NCBI GenBank assembly: GCA_029785085.1
Contig: JAFMAI010000005.1
Location: 1 to 64,000 of the forward strand
Length of the DNA: 64,000 nucleotides
Source: Nitrososphaerota archaeon
GTDB lineage: Archaea; Thermoproteota; Nitrososphaeria; Nitrososphaerales; Gagatemarchaeaceae
Reading direction: 5' to 3'
Shown here: in pieces, positions 42,722 to 50,572 of the stretch
Numbering within the stretch: position 1 is the stretch's first letter
Layout: every line of letters starts with the position of its first letter
Program-made: the position numbers and the translations under genes
Notes under the pieces: model-generated
What the model saw: only the letters and a program-made list of their open reading frames with translations
The model's database searches: none
Told to the model about the DNA's origin: nothing

Positions 42722-43405
42722 GTGGTACTAGCTGGAAAAGTATTCCTCGTGAGGGAGAACTATGAAATCGACACCCTCGCGGAGAAGCTGAAGGCGTTCA
42801 GGATTGAGACGGAGACGAGCGTAGAAGGGAAGGAGTTCAAGCTCGTATCGGAGATTACTGATCTGAGCGTGGGCAAAGGGTCCCTCGACGGGAAGTTCTC
42901 GTTCGATTCAGTCTTCGTCGTCCCTCACCGGGGGGAGTCGGTCCCCGTCCCGAGAACCTACGAGGCGCCTTTCACGTTCAGCATGCACAAAGACAGAATG
43001 TTCCTTGCTGTCTACGACAAGAAGACCAGGGCGAACAATATAGCCAATGAGATGAGCAAAGCAGTCTTCATGAGCCTGGGTCAGGTGGTCGAGGCAAGGA
43101 TAGATCCAGAGACGCTGCGGAAGTTTCATGAGGCAAACTTCGACGATACCAAAGTGATATTCTACTCCGACGTCGATCTGCCGAATATCACCAAGCTGTC
43201 CCTCTACGGGGCAGAACTAGGCAACACCAGCCTCTACACCGACTACCTTGCCCACGGGAAGCTGTGGTACATCGTCTTCAAGAGCAGAGAATATGGCTAT
43301 GTCTTCGGGCTCACGAGGAACTGCATTCTGACCGGGTTCAGCAAGATGGAACTTTCGGAGTTCAAGAACTTCGTGGGAAACCAGGTCCTCCCGCTGATAG
43401 CGTAG
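42722..43405 (+). CDS. Protein of unknown function between Lhr helicase and phosphoesterase
   Basis: 227 residues, GTG start, with no signal peptide or membrane helix. I do not recognise a family. The N-terminal part is beta-rich (FLVRENYEIDTLAEKL, FSFDSVFVVPHRGESVPV) and the middle reads EAPFTFSMHKDRMFLAVYDKKTRANNIANEMSK, then NFDDTKVIFYSDVDLPNITKLSLYGAEL. It sits 36 bases after the second helicase and one base before the phosphoesterase, so it is probably part of the same repair-type operon and may be a DNA- or complex-binding accessory protein. Confidence 0.6.
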   Translation: MVLAGKVFLVRENYEIDTLAEKLKAFRIETETSVEGKEFKLVSEITDLSVGKGSLDGKFSFDSVFVVPHRGESVPVPRTYEAPFTFSMHKDRMFLAVYDKKTRANNIANEMSKAVFMSLGQVVEARIDPETLRKFHEANFDDTKVIFYSDVDLPNITKLSLYGAELGNTSLYTDYLAHGKLWYIVFKSREYGYVFGLTRNCILTGFSKMELSEFKNFVGNQVLPLIA

Positions 43406-43406
43406 C

Positions 43407-44165
43407 TTGCTGAAGATAGTCCCCGGCGAGGCAGCCCTGGTGTTCTCCACAGCGGAGAACACGACCTTGCTAGTGTCAGACCTGCACCTCGGCCTGGAGA
43501 AAGAGATGGCGAAGAAGGGTTTTCGCCTCCCCGCTTATTCTGTGAAGATGGTGGAAAGGGTGAAACGCACGGCCGAGGGGCATGGGGCGACAAGGCTAGT
43601 GGTGCTCGGTGACGTCAAGCACACGGTAGGCAAAGTAGAAGATATTGACTGGGGCGTCGTCCCGTGGTTCTTCGACACCATGCTAGACATATTCGAGGTC
43701 GTGGAAGTGGTCCCCGGGAATCACGATGGGAACATAAGGACCGTCCTGCCTCCGCGAGTGCGACTGGACAAATCACAAGGGACAGTGCTTGGTCATGGGA
43801 GGACACGAATCGGCGTGGCCCACGGGCACGCCTGGCCCTCGCAGGAGGCAATAGCTACCAGGGAACTCGTGATAGGTCACTCTCACTTCACCTATGAGAT
43901 GCGCGACGCCCTGGGTGCTCGGACGAGGGAATCAGTGTGGGTTACTGCAGATTATGACGTCGCCAAGTTGATGGATGGAGCAGGGTACCCCTCGAAGGCC
44001 AAGGGGAAAGGCAGACTGACCGTCATGCCTCCATTCAATAGGCTGGTTGGCGGGCAGCCGATAAACAGGAGTAGCTCGTTCGAGTTCGGGCCGGTTCTAT
44101 CCTCGAGGTCTATAAGCCTCGAAGAGGCCGACATATTCCTGACAGACGGGACCCGGGTGACCTAG
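43407..44165 (+). CDS. Metallophosphoesterase (COG1407-type, Lhr-associated)
   Basis: 252 residues. The calcineurin-like motifs are complete: SDLHLG, LGDVKH, GNHDGN, GHGRTRIGVAHGHAWP and GHSH, together giving a two-metal site. Members of this group are often encoded next to Lhr or DNA ligase genes and are nuclease or phosphodiesterase candidates for DNA-end processing. It follows the unknown 227-residue protein with a 1-base gap and is convergent with thioredoxin. Confidence 0.85.
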   Translation: MLKIVPGEAALVFSTAENTTLLVSDLHLGLEKEMAKKGFRLPAYSVKMVERVKRTAEGHGATRLVVLGDVKHTVGKVEDIDWGVVPWFFDTMLDIFEVVEVVPGNHDGNIRTVLPPRVRLDKSQGTVLGHGRTRIGVAHGHAWPSQEAIATRELVIGHSHFTYEMRDALGARTRESVWVTADYDVAKLMDGAGYPSKAKGKGRLTVMPPFNRLVGGQPINRSSSFEFGPVLSSRSISLEEADIFLTDGTRVT

Positions 44166-44166
44166 G

Positions 44167-44535
44167 TCAGGACATGCCTGTACCAAGGGCGCCAGCGATG
44201 AGCCGCTCAAGAGAAGCCTCGCCCACGGCTCCGATTACCGCGTCCATCGGCTGCCCGTTCCTGAACACCATGAACGTCGGGATGGAGAAGACCTGGTATC
44301 GAGAAGAGATATTCATCTCTTCGTCGACGTTCACTTTCCCGAAGAGTATGCTCTCAGAGTACTTGGCCGCGAGCTTCTCGACAACTGGGTCCATGACTCT
44401 GCATGGGCCGCACCATACTGCCCAGTAGTCTACGAACACGGGCTTCGGGCCTGAAACCACCTCGTCGAAGTTCTCTTCCGTCAGTTTCACGGTAAGTTCA
44501 GTACTACTGGATTCGCGAGACATGATATCTGACAA
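44167..44535 (-). CDS. Thioredoxin
   Basis: 122 residues. One thioredoxin fold with the active site WCGPCRVMD (WAVWCGPC) and the cis-proline segment SIPTFMVF. It is a cytoplasmic disulfide reductase. The ATG at 44535 has a TATA-like box (TTTTAAATAT, minus strand, about 44558-44567) 27 bases upstream. The same AT-rich block faces the Nudix gene on the other strand. Confidence 0.93.
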   Translation of the reverse strand: MSDIMSRESSSTELTVKLTEENFDEVVSGPKPVFVDYWAVWCGPCRVMDPVVEKLAAKYSESILFGKVNVDEEMNISSRYQVFSIPTFMVFRNGQPMDAVIGAVGEASLERLIAGALGTGMS

Positions 44536-44576
44536 CTCTCCGCGGGACGGACTGCATATTTAAAATTGGAGGAGCG

Positions 44577-45134
44577 TTGCGTCGCCTCGGGTTGGATGGA
44601 TATGTTGCGAAAGTCGTGAGGGGCCTGGCCAAGAGCGAGCCTTTCCTGAAGCCTAGCTCGGCGTCTGTGGCGATTATACTGCGCGATGAAGAGCCGCCCA
44701 GCGTCCTCCTCATCAGGAGAGCCGAGCGGTCTGGGGATCCATGGTCCGGTCAAATCGCCCTACCTGGCGGGAGATCGTCGCCCAAGGACAGAGATCCCCG
44801 TGACACTGCGGCTCGAGAGACCTTCGAAGAGGTGGGGATTGACCTCAACGCCAAGGCCGAGTTCCTCGGATACGGAAAGACGGCGACCACCTACGCCGGA
44901 GCCATGGAGGTCGTGCCGGTAGTCTTTGGGCTGAATGGCGAGGTTGGGATAAAGCCCAACGACGAGGTGGCGTCCTACCGCTGGGTCGGACTGCAGGAGC
45001 TCCAGGCCCCCCGGGCCAAATCGATATACAGATTCGAGTCTCTCGGGAGGTCTGTGGAGATGCCTGCATATCTCGTTGAAGACTACGTGGTCTGGGGCCT
45101 CACCCACCGGATTCTGAGTTCGGTTTTCGTCTGA
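44577..45134 (+). CDS. Nudix hydrolase, CoA pyrophosphatase type
   Basis: 185 residues. The Nudix box reads GGRSSPKDRDPRDTAARETFEEVGI, preceded by QIALPG, the combination seen in NUDT7/8-like coenzyme A diphosphatases. These cleave CoA or its acyl/disulfide forms to phosphopantetheine and ADP. Another nucleotide substrate is possible. TTG at 44577 is used, with GGAGG just before it; a second in-frame TTG at 44592 fits the TATA distance slightly better. Confidence 0.83.
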   Translation: MRRLGLDGYVAKVVRGLAKSEPFLKPSSASVAIILRDEEPPSVLLIRRAERSGDPWSGQIALPGGRSSPKDRDPRDTAARETFEEVGIDLNAKAEFLGYGKTATTYAGAMEVVPVVFGLNGEVGIKPNDEVASYRWVGLQELQAPRAKSIYRFESLGRSVEMPAYLVEDYVVWGLTHRILSSVFV

Positions 45135-45153
45135 GCCCAGGGCATCTGAACGG

Positions 45154-45591
45154 CTATCTGCCTTCCACGAACTCGCGTATCGCCTTGAGCGTCTGGGGGT
45201 TCTCGCGGAGATATTCGGCGAGCCTCTCTAGTCGCTTCAGGGTGCTAGAGTGCACGTGGTGCTCTATTCCTTCCGTGTCGACGTAGGCCGTCTGCTCATC
45301 CACCCCGAGCATGGAGATGAAACCAGAGATGACCTGATGCCTTTTGATGACAGACCTTGCCACTCTCTCGCCCGCTGGGGTCAGGCGCATCCCCCGGTAC
45401 TTCTCGTGCTCGAGGAAGCCCTTCCGGGTGAGGTTCCTCACCATGCTGGACACCGTCGGTGGCTTCACCCCCAGTCGCTCAGAGACGTCGGCGGCGCTGA
45501 CGTACCCCTTCTCAGAATCGAGGTTGTAAATCGCTTCTAGATAGTCCTCGAGTCGTGAAATGTCGCGTTTTGATTGTAGCACCGCGGCCAT
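45154..45591 (-). CDS. DtxR/MntR-family metal-dependent repressor
   Basis: 145 residues. An N-terminal winged helix (YVSAADVSERLGVKPPTVSSMVRNLTRKGFLEHEKYRGMRLT) and a metal-binding domain with ERVARSVIKRHQVISGFISMLGVDEQTAYVDTEGIEHHVH. Without an SH3 domain, it resembles MntR more than DtxR. It is divergent from an NRAMP transporter; the gap contains an operator-like palindrome, so it most likely represses Mn2+/Fe2+ uptake. It is not the same protein as the regulator at 18.5 kb. Confidence 0.88.
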   Translation of the reverse strand: MAAVLQSKRDISRLEDYLEAIYNLDSEKGYVSAADVSERLGVKPPTVSSMVRNLTRKGFLEHEKYRGMRLTPAGERVARSVIKRHQVISGFISMLGVDEQTAYVDTEGIEHHVHSSTLKRLERLAEYLRENPQTLKAIREFVEGR

Positions 45592-45683
45592 GCCTGCATG
45601 GGCGAGGCCAGCGTTCCAGATAAAAGGATTCTCGAGCTTGGGTGAGTTTCTGGCTTGGACACTTGTGAGATAGATACAGTCTT

Positions 45684-45699
45684 GTTAGAGATATCTAAC
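45684..45699. promoter_or_regulatory. DtxR/MntR-type operator between regulator and NRAMP genes
   Basis: GTTAGA-GATA-TCTAAC has 6-base inverted arms. It shares the GTTAG...CTAAC ends with the palindrome at 18885-18901 and lies 33 bases before the NRAMP start at 45732, over the expected TATA region. Confidence 0.65.
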
Positions 45700-45731
45700 T
45701 TTAATTAGCCACTGCGGCGCTGGCATCAAGG

Positions 45732-46973
45732 ATGAAATGGAGTTCGGTCCGGGAGTTCACCGCTTACCTCGGGCCCGCGCTAATCGTGAGCATGGCATAC
45801 ATGGATCCGGGGAACTACGGGACTGCCATTCAGAGCGGCGCACTCTTCCAGAACAAGCTTGTCTGGGCAGTCTGGTTGGCCAGTATCATGGCGATGGAGC
45901 TTCAGTACCTCTCGGGGAAGCTGGGGATTGCCACCGGGCAGAGCCTGACGGAGCTCCTTAGGAGCTCTCTCCGCTCAAGGTACTACAGAGTCACATACTG
46001 GCTGGCGGCCGAGGCAGCTGCTGCCGCGACCGACCTGGCCGAGTATTTGGGCACGGTTCTGGCCCTCAACATACTCTTCGGGATACCTTTGCTCTACGCA
46101 GCGCTGCTAGGGGCATTGGACGTCTTGCTCATCCTAGCTTTTGCTTCGCGAAGGTTCAGGGTGATAGAGTATATGTTCATGGTCTTCGTTTCGGTGATAA
46201 GCGTTGGTTTCCTCTATGAGATATACGTCTTCGGCCCCAACTTTGCCGACATTGTCAGGCACACCTTCGTCCCCACGCTGAATCGAGAGAACATCCCCTT
46301 TGTGGTCGGGATTGTCGGCGCCACTGTCATGCCTCACGCGTTGTTCCTGCACTCGCATCTCACCAAAGATAAGGTCAAGGGCAACACCCTCGAAGAAAGG
46401 CGGAGGGTAAGGAAACTCCACCTGATAGAATCAGTCTTGACATTGACTGTGGCAGCGCTAGTGAACGTTGCTATACTAGTCGTCGCCGGGAGGGCTCTCT
46501 GCCCCACATATGGCTGCGTCGGTAATATGAACATCAACGCGCTGACGGTCACCGGTGCGGCCAAGGTGATGGACGGACTCTATGGGCCGCTGGCTGGTGT
46601 CGTCTTCGGAGTCACGCTCCTGGCGTCCGGAATCGCATCGTCCACCACAGGTACCCTCGCAGGACAGGCGATCATGGAAGGGATGCTCGGAACCAGGGTT
46701 AACGTCTATGCGCGCAGGGTAGTCACCAGGGTCATCAATGTGTTCCCCACGGTCGTGGCGATACTCGTAGGCCTGAGCCCACTTTCGCTCCTGGTGTACA
46801 GCCAGGTGGTACTAAGCATAATGATCCCGCTCCCCATGGTTCCGCTCATCTACTACACCGCTAAGAGGGACCTGATGGGCGAGTTCGTCAACAGAAGATC
46901 CACTACGCTCGTAGCCCTAGTCATAGGCGGGACCATCGTGGCCCTGAACGCCTATCTGCTGGTCACTCTCTAG
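45732..46973 (+). CDS. NRAMP-family divalent metal transporter (MntH-like)
   Basis: 413 residues with about eleven membrane helices. It carries the two NRAMP hallmarks: MDPGNYGT in helix 1 (metal-binding Asp and Asn) and VMPHALFLHSH in helix 6 (metal-binding Met and the proton-coupling histidine). It imports Mn2+ or Fe2+ with protons. The divergent DtxR-family gene and the palindrome between them indicate metal-dependent repression. Its end overlaps the convergent phosphoribosyltransferase gene by 11 bases. Confidence 0.92.
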   Translation: MKWSSVREFTAYLGPALIVSMAYMDPGNYGTAIQSGALFQNKLVWAVWLASIMAMELQYLSGKLGIATGQSLTELLRSSLRSRYYRVTYWLAAEAAAAATDLAEYLGTVLALNILFGIPLLYAALLGALDVLLILAFASRRFRVIEYMFMVFVSVISVGFLYEIYVFGPNFADIVRHTFVPTLNRENIPFVVGIVGATVMPHALFLHSHLTKDKVKGNTLEERRRVRKLHLIESVLTLTVAALVNVAILVVAGRALCPTYGCVGNMNINALTVTGAAKVMDGLYGPLAGVVFGVTLLASGIASSTTGTLAGQAIMEGMLGTRVNVYARRVVTRVINVFPTVVAILVGLSPLSLLVYSQVVLSIMIPLPMVPLIYYTAKRDLMGEFVNRRSTTLVALVIGGTIVALNAYLLVTL

Positions 46974-47454
46974 TCTGTGCTTCCAAGGAAGCTCGCTGCC
47001 TCCCCACCTCTCCTAGCTCGAAGGGGAAGACGACCCATTCGGACACCGTCTCGAGGGAGTAGTCAGGTTCCGCCTTGCTCCAAGGCTTCTTGAACATCAC
47101 GGCGGTCTCCAGAGACCTGGGTCTTTGGTCTTCGAGGTACTTCTTGAGGAAGACGATTGTGTCTCCCTGATCCACGAGGTCGTCGACCAGCAGCACGTCC
47201 TTACCCTCGACCCCCTCAACGAGGGTGGAAAGGATCCGTGGAGCTGTCCGCTGGCCGATGCTGCTGTAGGACTTCACGTTCACGAAATCTATCTTGACGT
47301 TCAGATGGTCTGACACGACCATGGCTACGGGGATGCCTCCTCTTGCGATGCCAACCACGAGATCATAGTGCTTTCCGTTGGCTCTGACCTTCTCTGCCAG
47401 CGCCTCGGCCAGATTACCGTACTCGGACCAACTGATGTACCTGAAGTTTGGCAT
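46963..47454 (-). CDS. Purine phosphoribosyltransferase (xanthine/guanine type)
   Basis: About 163 residues from the ATG at 47454. The frame stays open back through tRNA-Val, which is not coding. A TATA-like box (GTTATCTAT, minus, centred near 47483) is 29 bases upstream. The PRPP-binding motif is VLLVDDLVDQGDT; the N-terminal part has DLVVGIARGGIPVA. It salvages a free purine base (xanthine, guanine or hypoxanthine) to its nucleotide. Confidence 0.83.
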   Translation of the reverse strand: MPNFRYISWSEYGNLAEALAEKVRANGKHYDLVVGIARGGIPVAMVVSDHLNVKIDFVNVKSYSSIGQRTAPRILSTLVEGVEGKDVLLVDDLVDQGDTIVFLKKYLEDQRPRSLETAVMFKKPWSKAEPDYSLETVSEWVVFPFELGEVGRQRASLEAQTRE

Positions 47455-47520
47455 TGTTGATGGGCCGAAGCCTCTGGATAGATAACTATTCGAGGACGAC
47501 TTCGCTGGCATCTGCAAAGA

Positions 47521-47611
47521 TGGGCCGGGGCGGATTCGAACCACCGACCCTGGCGCGCTGTGCGTTTCGCCGTGTAAGGGCGACGTCCTAACCATGCTAG
47601 ACGACCGGCCC
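47521..47611 (-). tRNA. tRNA-Val(TAC) with an intron at 44/45
   Basis: Acceptor GGGCCGG/CCGGCCC with discriminator A, D arm GTCT/GGAC, anticodon stem TCGCC/GGCGA and loop CTTACAC, giving anticodon TAC. The variable region is 16 bases too long. Removing 47550-47565 leaves the normal 5-base AGGTC. The junction has a good bulge-helix-bulge: helix GGCG/CGCC with bulges AAA and AGG. T arm GGTGG/CCGCC. Spliced length is 75 bases. Confidence 0.9.
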
Positions 47612-47708
47612 ATTTTCATCTGGGATTTCGACGTGTAATAAGCCTTGGAGGCTCAGACCAAGAGAGTCAGGTTTTAACGCCCCTCGGAGGCGCCTCTGGG
47701 CGAGATTC

Positions 47709-48986
47709 ATGTCGGTCAAGACAGCGATCATACAAGTCAGGGCGAGGCAGGTTCTGGATTCGCGTGGAAACCCCACCGTGGAGGCAGAGGTCACATCAGG
47801 TAGAGCCATGGGGAGGGCGAGCGTCCCCTCAGGCGCCTCGAAGGGGAAGCATGAAGCCCTCGAGTTGAGGGATGCCGGTGAAGAGTTTCACGGCAAGGGG
47901 GTTACGAAGGCAGTGGCCAACGTCAACGGGGTGCTCCGACGTGGGCTCCTGGGGCTCAGAGTAGACGACCAAAGGAGGCTGGACCAGAAGATGATCTCGC
48001 TGGATGGCACGCCAGACAAGAGCAGACTGGGGGCCAACGCTATACTAGCTGCTTCCATGGCCTCCGCGAGGGCGGCTGCCAACTCCAACGGGGTGAGCCT
48101 CTTTGCCCAACTAAGGAAGTCGAATCGGTACATTCTCCCTGTGCCTATGATGAACGTTATCAACGGAGGAGAGCACGCGGGGAACAACCTGGCGATACAG
48201 GAATTCCATATCGAGCCCGTGGGGGCGTCGTCTTGTACGGAGGCGATCCGTATGGGGTCAGAGGTCTATCAATCACTGAAGTCGATTCTTGTGTCGGAGC
48301 ATGGGAAAGGGGCCATCAACGTAGGTGATGAGGGGGGATTCGCCCCGCCGTTCAGTCTGACCCGCGATGCGCTGAGGTCCATAAGGAAAGCCATCTCGGT
48401 TTCAGGCTACGGCGAAAAGGATGTGAGATTAGGTATTGACGCGGCGTCTTCGGTCTTCTACAGTGAGAAGAGCGGGGATTACAGACTAGACGGCAAGACG
48501 ATGAGTGATGCGTCACTGGAAGACTACTATGCGCAACTCAGGGACGAGTTCGGCCTCCTCACGATTGAAGACCCGTTCCATGAAGAAGCATTCGAAGCGT
48601 TCGCGTCTATCACGAAGAGACTGGGAGACAAGACCAAAGTGATTGGCGACGATATCTACGTGACAAACGTGAAGAGAATGAGGCGGGGCATCGAGAAAAA
48701 GGCAACCAATGCCGTCTTGATCAAGCTCAACCAGATAGGCACGGTCTCCGAGACCGAGGACGCCATCGGACTAGCCCGCAAGGCTAGGTGGACTACGATA
48801 GTCTCGCATCGGTCAGGAGACACCGAAGACCCTTTCATCGCGCACCTTGCGACGGCTTACGGGGCGGACTTCATCAAGACAGGGGCCCCCGCAAGGGGCG
48901 AGAGGGTGGCAAAGTACAACGAGCTACTTCGAATCGAAGAAGAGCTGAAGCCAAAGGCCCGTTATGCCGGCAAGGGCCTCGGCTGA
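47709..48986 (+). CDS. eno: Enolase
   Basis: 425 residues, full length. It has SRGNPTVEAEV at the N-terminus, the phosphate/metal-binding SGASKGKHEALELRD loop, the general-acid region DEGGFAPPF, metal ligands in IEDPF and GDDIYVTN, and KLNQIGTVSET and SHRSGDTED near the C-terminus. It converts 2-phosphoglycerate to phosphoenolpyruvate and is the direct next step after the glycerate 2-kinase of the sugar cluster. Confidence 0.97.
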   Translation: MSVKTAIIQVRARQVLDSRGNPTVEAEVTSGRAMGRASVPSGASKGKHEALELRDAGEEFHGKGVTKAVANVNGVLRRGLLGLRVDDQRRLDQKMISLDGTPDKSRLGANAILAASMASARAAANSNGVSLFAQLRKSNRYILPVPMMNVINGGEHAGNNLAIQEFHIEPVGASSCTEAIRMGSEVYQSLKSILVSEHGKGAINVGDEGGFAPPFSLTRDALRSIRKAISVSGYGEKDVRLGIDAASSVFYSEKSGDYRLDGKTMSDASLEDYYAQLRDEFGLLTIEDPFHEEAFEAFASITKRLGDKTKVIGDDIYVTNVKRMRRGIEKKATNAVLIKLNQIGTVSETEDAIGLARKARWTTIVSHRSGDTEDPFIAHLATAYGADFIKTGAPARGERVAKYNELLRIEEELKPKARYAGKGLG

Positions 48987-49063
48987 CCCTGGTTAGACGC
49001 TTCGCCGCAGGTCGTAGGCGCAATCAGCGGAGCGGCAGACACAGCGGGCATCCCATGAAAGAG

Positions 49064-49197
49064 CGCAGGGGGTGGGACTTCCGCCCCTTCCGGGATTCGA
49101 ACCCACGAGTCCCGTTAGAGACACAGGCTTAGCAAGCTTGCGCCCATCAGGCTGCGCCTTACCAGGCTCCCCGTCAAGGACTCTAGGCTACCCCTGC
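49064..49197 (-). tRNA. tRNA-Ser(GCT) with three introns
   Basis: Acceptor GCAGGGG (49197-49191) pairs with CCCCTGC (49071-49065), discriminator G. The class II cloverleaf needs three removals. (1) D loop, about 49167-49182 (16 bases; boundaries least certain, only a 3-pair helix seen). (2) Anticodon stem 29/30, 49138-49151 (14 bases): helix GCGC/GCGC with bulges AGC and AAG. (3) T loop 59/60, 49078-49095 (18 bases): helix TTCG/CGGA with bulges AAT and AGT. Spliced: 86 bases, anticodon stem CAGGC/GCCTG, loop TTGCTAA, variable arm GTCTC/GGGAC and T stem GTGGG/CCCAC. Confidence 0.85.
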
Positions 49198-49227
49198 GCA
49201 AGGTGACCAGCGAATTCAGACTGTTAA

Positions 49228-49460
49228 AAATGTGAGCGGCGGTAGTTCCCTCGGAGTTCACCATCGCTCTCCGACCCCTTCTCGCCGAGACGGGAATCCC
49301 CCACGTAGACGGGGCAGCGTGGCCACGTTGCCATAGGGCTGCTCCCTCCCGGACCTCGCCCGGTTCGGCAATCAAGAGTCAGGCCCTCTCCTTCGAGAGG
49401 GCTGCCCCTCATGACCGCCCACCCCGGCGTGAGTTCGTCTTCCCAGCCCAACGCGGGTGA
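49228..49460 (-). ncRNA. Signal recognition particle RNA (7S RNA)
   Basis: On the minus strand the helix 8 core is clear: GAACCGGGCGAGG, then GTCCGGGAGGGAGCAGCC with a GGGA tetraloop, closed by TTGCC/GGCAA. Next to it is helix 6, CCCTCTC-GAAG-GAGAGGG, with a GNAR tetraloop, the SRP19 site. The arms of helix 5 flank both. A T-run (about 49225-49230) marks the 3' end. The 5' end in the Alu domain is approximate. Confidence 0.87.
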
Positions 49461-49543
49461 CGAGGAAGATGGTTTTACCCGAGGGTTGCTGGCCGCTGCG
49501 TAAAGCCGGTTTCAGCTTAGCGAGGACGGCTATCCCCCGGACC

Positions 49544-50500
49544 CTACCCACCGCCGAAGGCGCTTGGCTTGGCTCGGCTTTTAACGTGTTCCTCTACGGC
49601 CGCTCTCATCCTGCACACGTTGCAAAGGCCGCTGGACGAGGTCCTCCCGCACTGTGTGCAGGGAGCAGAGTGTTTCTCGCTGTTGTCTGCGTAGTGAGAG
49701 ATTACGTCGAGGCTGCTGTGGAGTAGGACATTCTTGAAGCCGGGATGGTTCGCCTCCATCATGTTGAGGTAGTCCCTGACCTCGCTCCTGAGCCCTTCGT
49801 GCATGTAGGGGCAGCTCACGCTCTGGAGGGGGACCCCTGCCTGGTGGGCGTAGAGGGCGACCTCTTCCTCGTAGAGTTCCATGAAGGGCTTGACCCTCCT
49901 CAAAGGGAACGAGCGGTCGGTGTGACTTGGGTCGAGCCATCCGAGTCGAGCGACGTCACCGTGCATAAGATTCATCATGAACGTCTGGACAAAGTCATCG
50001 AGGTTATGGGCTGTCGCCACGACTGATGCACCGGCCCTCTGCGCCGCCTCGTCTATGGCTCTACGCCTGAAGACCCCGCAGAAGCTGCAGGAGGACGCCT
50101 CGCGTTCCTCCTCCCAGTCAAGAGCCTCGTCGAGGGAGAACCCGAACATCTCTTTGTATGATACCACCAAGTGTTCGACCCCCAGCTCGCCCGCGAGCGA
50201 ACGGGCATGAGACAGCGCCTCGTCTCTATATCCAGCTACCCCTTCGTCCACCGAGACAGCCACAATGCTGTTCCCCCTGGGAGCGTAGAGCCCGACGAGC
50301 ACCTTGAGTAACGAAAGGCTGTCTTTTCCCCCGGAGACTGCGATTGCCACCCTCTCATGCGGCCCTATCATGCTGTACTTCGAGATGGTTTTGCGGGTCT
50401 TTTCCACAATCGAGTCATCGAAGCACGAGGCGCAGAGAGCTTGACCGGAGTAGCGTCGTGTGTAGAAGGGCGTCCCTCCGCAGGCCGAGCACCGGTCCAT
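49544..50500 (-). CDS. tRNA 2-thiolation ATPase (TtuA/Ncs6 family)
   Basis: 318 residues. An N-terminal zinc finger (CSACGG ... CASC), PP-loop SGGKDSLSLL, the CSFC pair plus a later cysteine (SCPYMHEG) that hold the iron-sulfur cluster, and a second zinc finger at the C-terminus (CTQCGRTSSSGLCNVC). It activates uridine (position 34 or 54) in tRNA for sulfur transfer. It is encoded beside SRP RNA and tRNA-Ser. The gene starts at an ATG with the AT-rich gap to the protease gene upstream. Confidence 0.9.
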   Translation of the reverse strand: MDRCSACGGTPFYTRRYSGQALCASCFDDSIVEKTRKTISKYSMIGPHERVAIAVSGGKDSLSLLKVLVGLYAPRGNSIVAVSVDEGVAGYRDEALSHARSLAGELGVEHLVVSYKEMFGFSLDEALDWEEEREASSCSFCGVFRRRAIDEAAQRAGASVVATAHNLDDFVQTFMMNLMHGDVARLGWLDPSHTDRSFPLRRVKPFMELYEEEVALYAHQAGVPLQSVSCPYMHEGLRSEVRDYLNMMEANHPGFKNVLLHSSLDVISHYADNSEKHSAPCTQCGRTSSSGLCNVCRMRAAVEEHVKSRAKPSAFGGG

Positions 50501-50572
50501 TCGGCTGGAACCGAGGCAGCCTCGATTTAAGGTATCAACCCTTAAAGCGAGAATGCCCGCGGCGCCTTCAAA

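Noticed and set aside
49081-49168. A shorter tRNA-Ser with acceptor GGGGAGC or AAGGGGC
   Set aside because: Those acceptor strands do not pair with each other; the true acceptor strands lie further out at 49191-49197 and 49065-49071.
49457-49726. Plus-strand open frame over the SRP RNA 5' side and ttuA end
   Set aside because: Overlaps two confident features and has no protein-like sequence.
49868-50500. TtuA-like gene as a PP-loop ATPase of lysidine or GMP synthetase type
   Set aside because: The paired zinc fingers at both ends and the central CSFC pair fit the TtuA/Ncs6 group.
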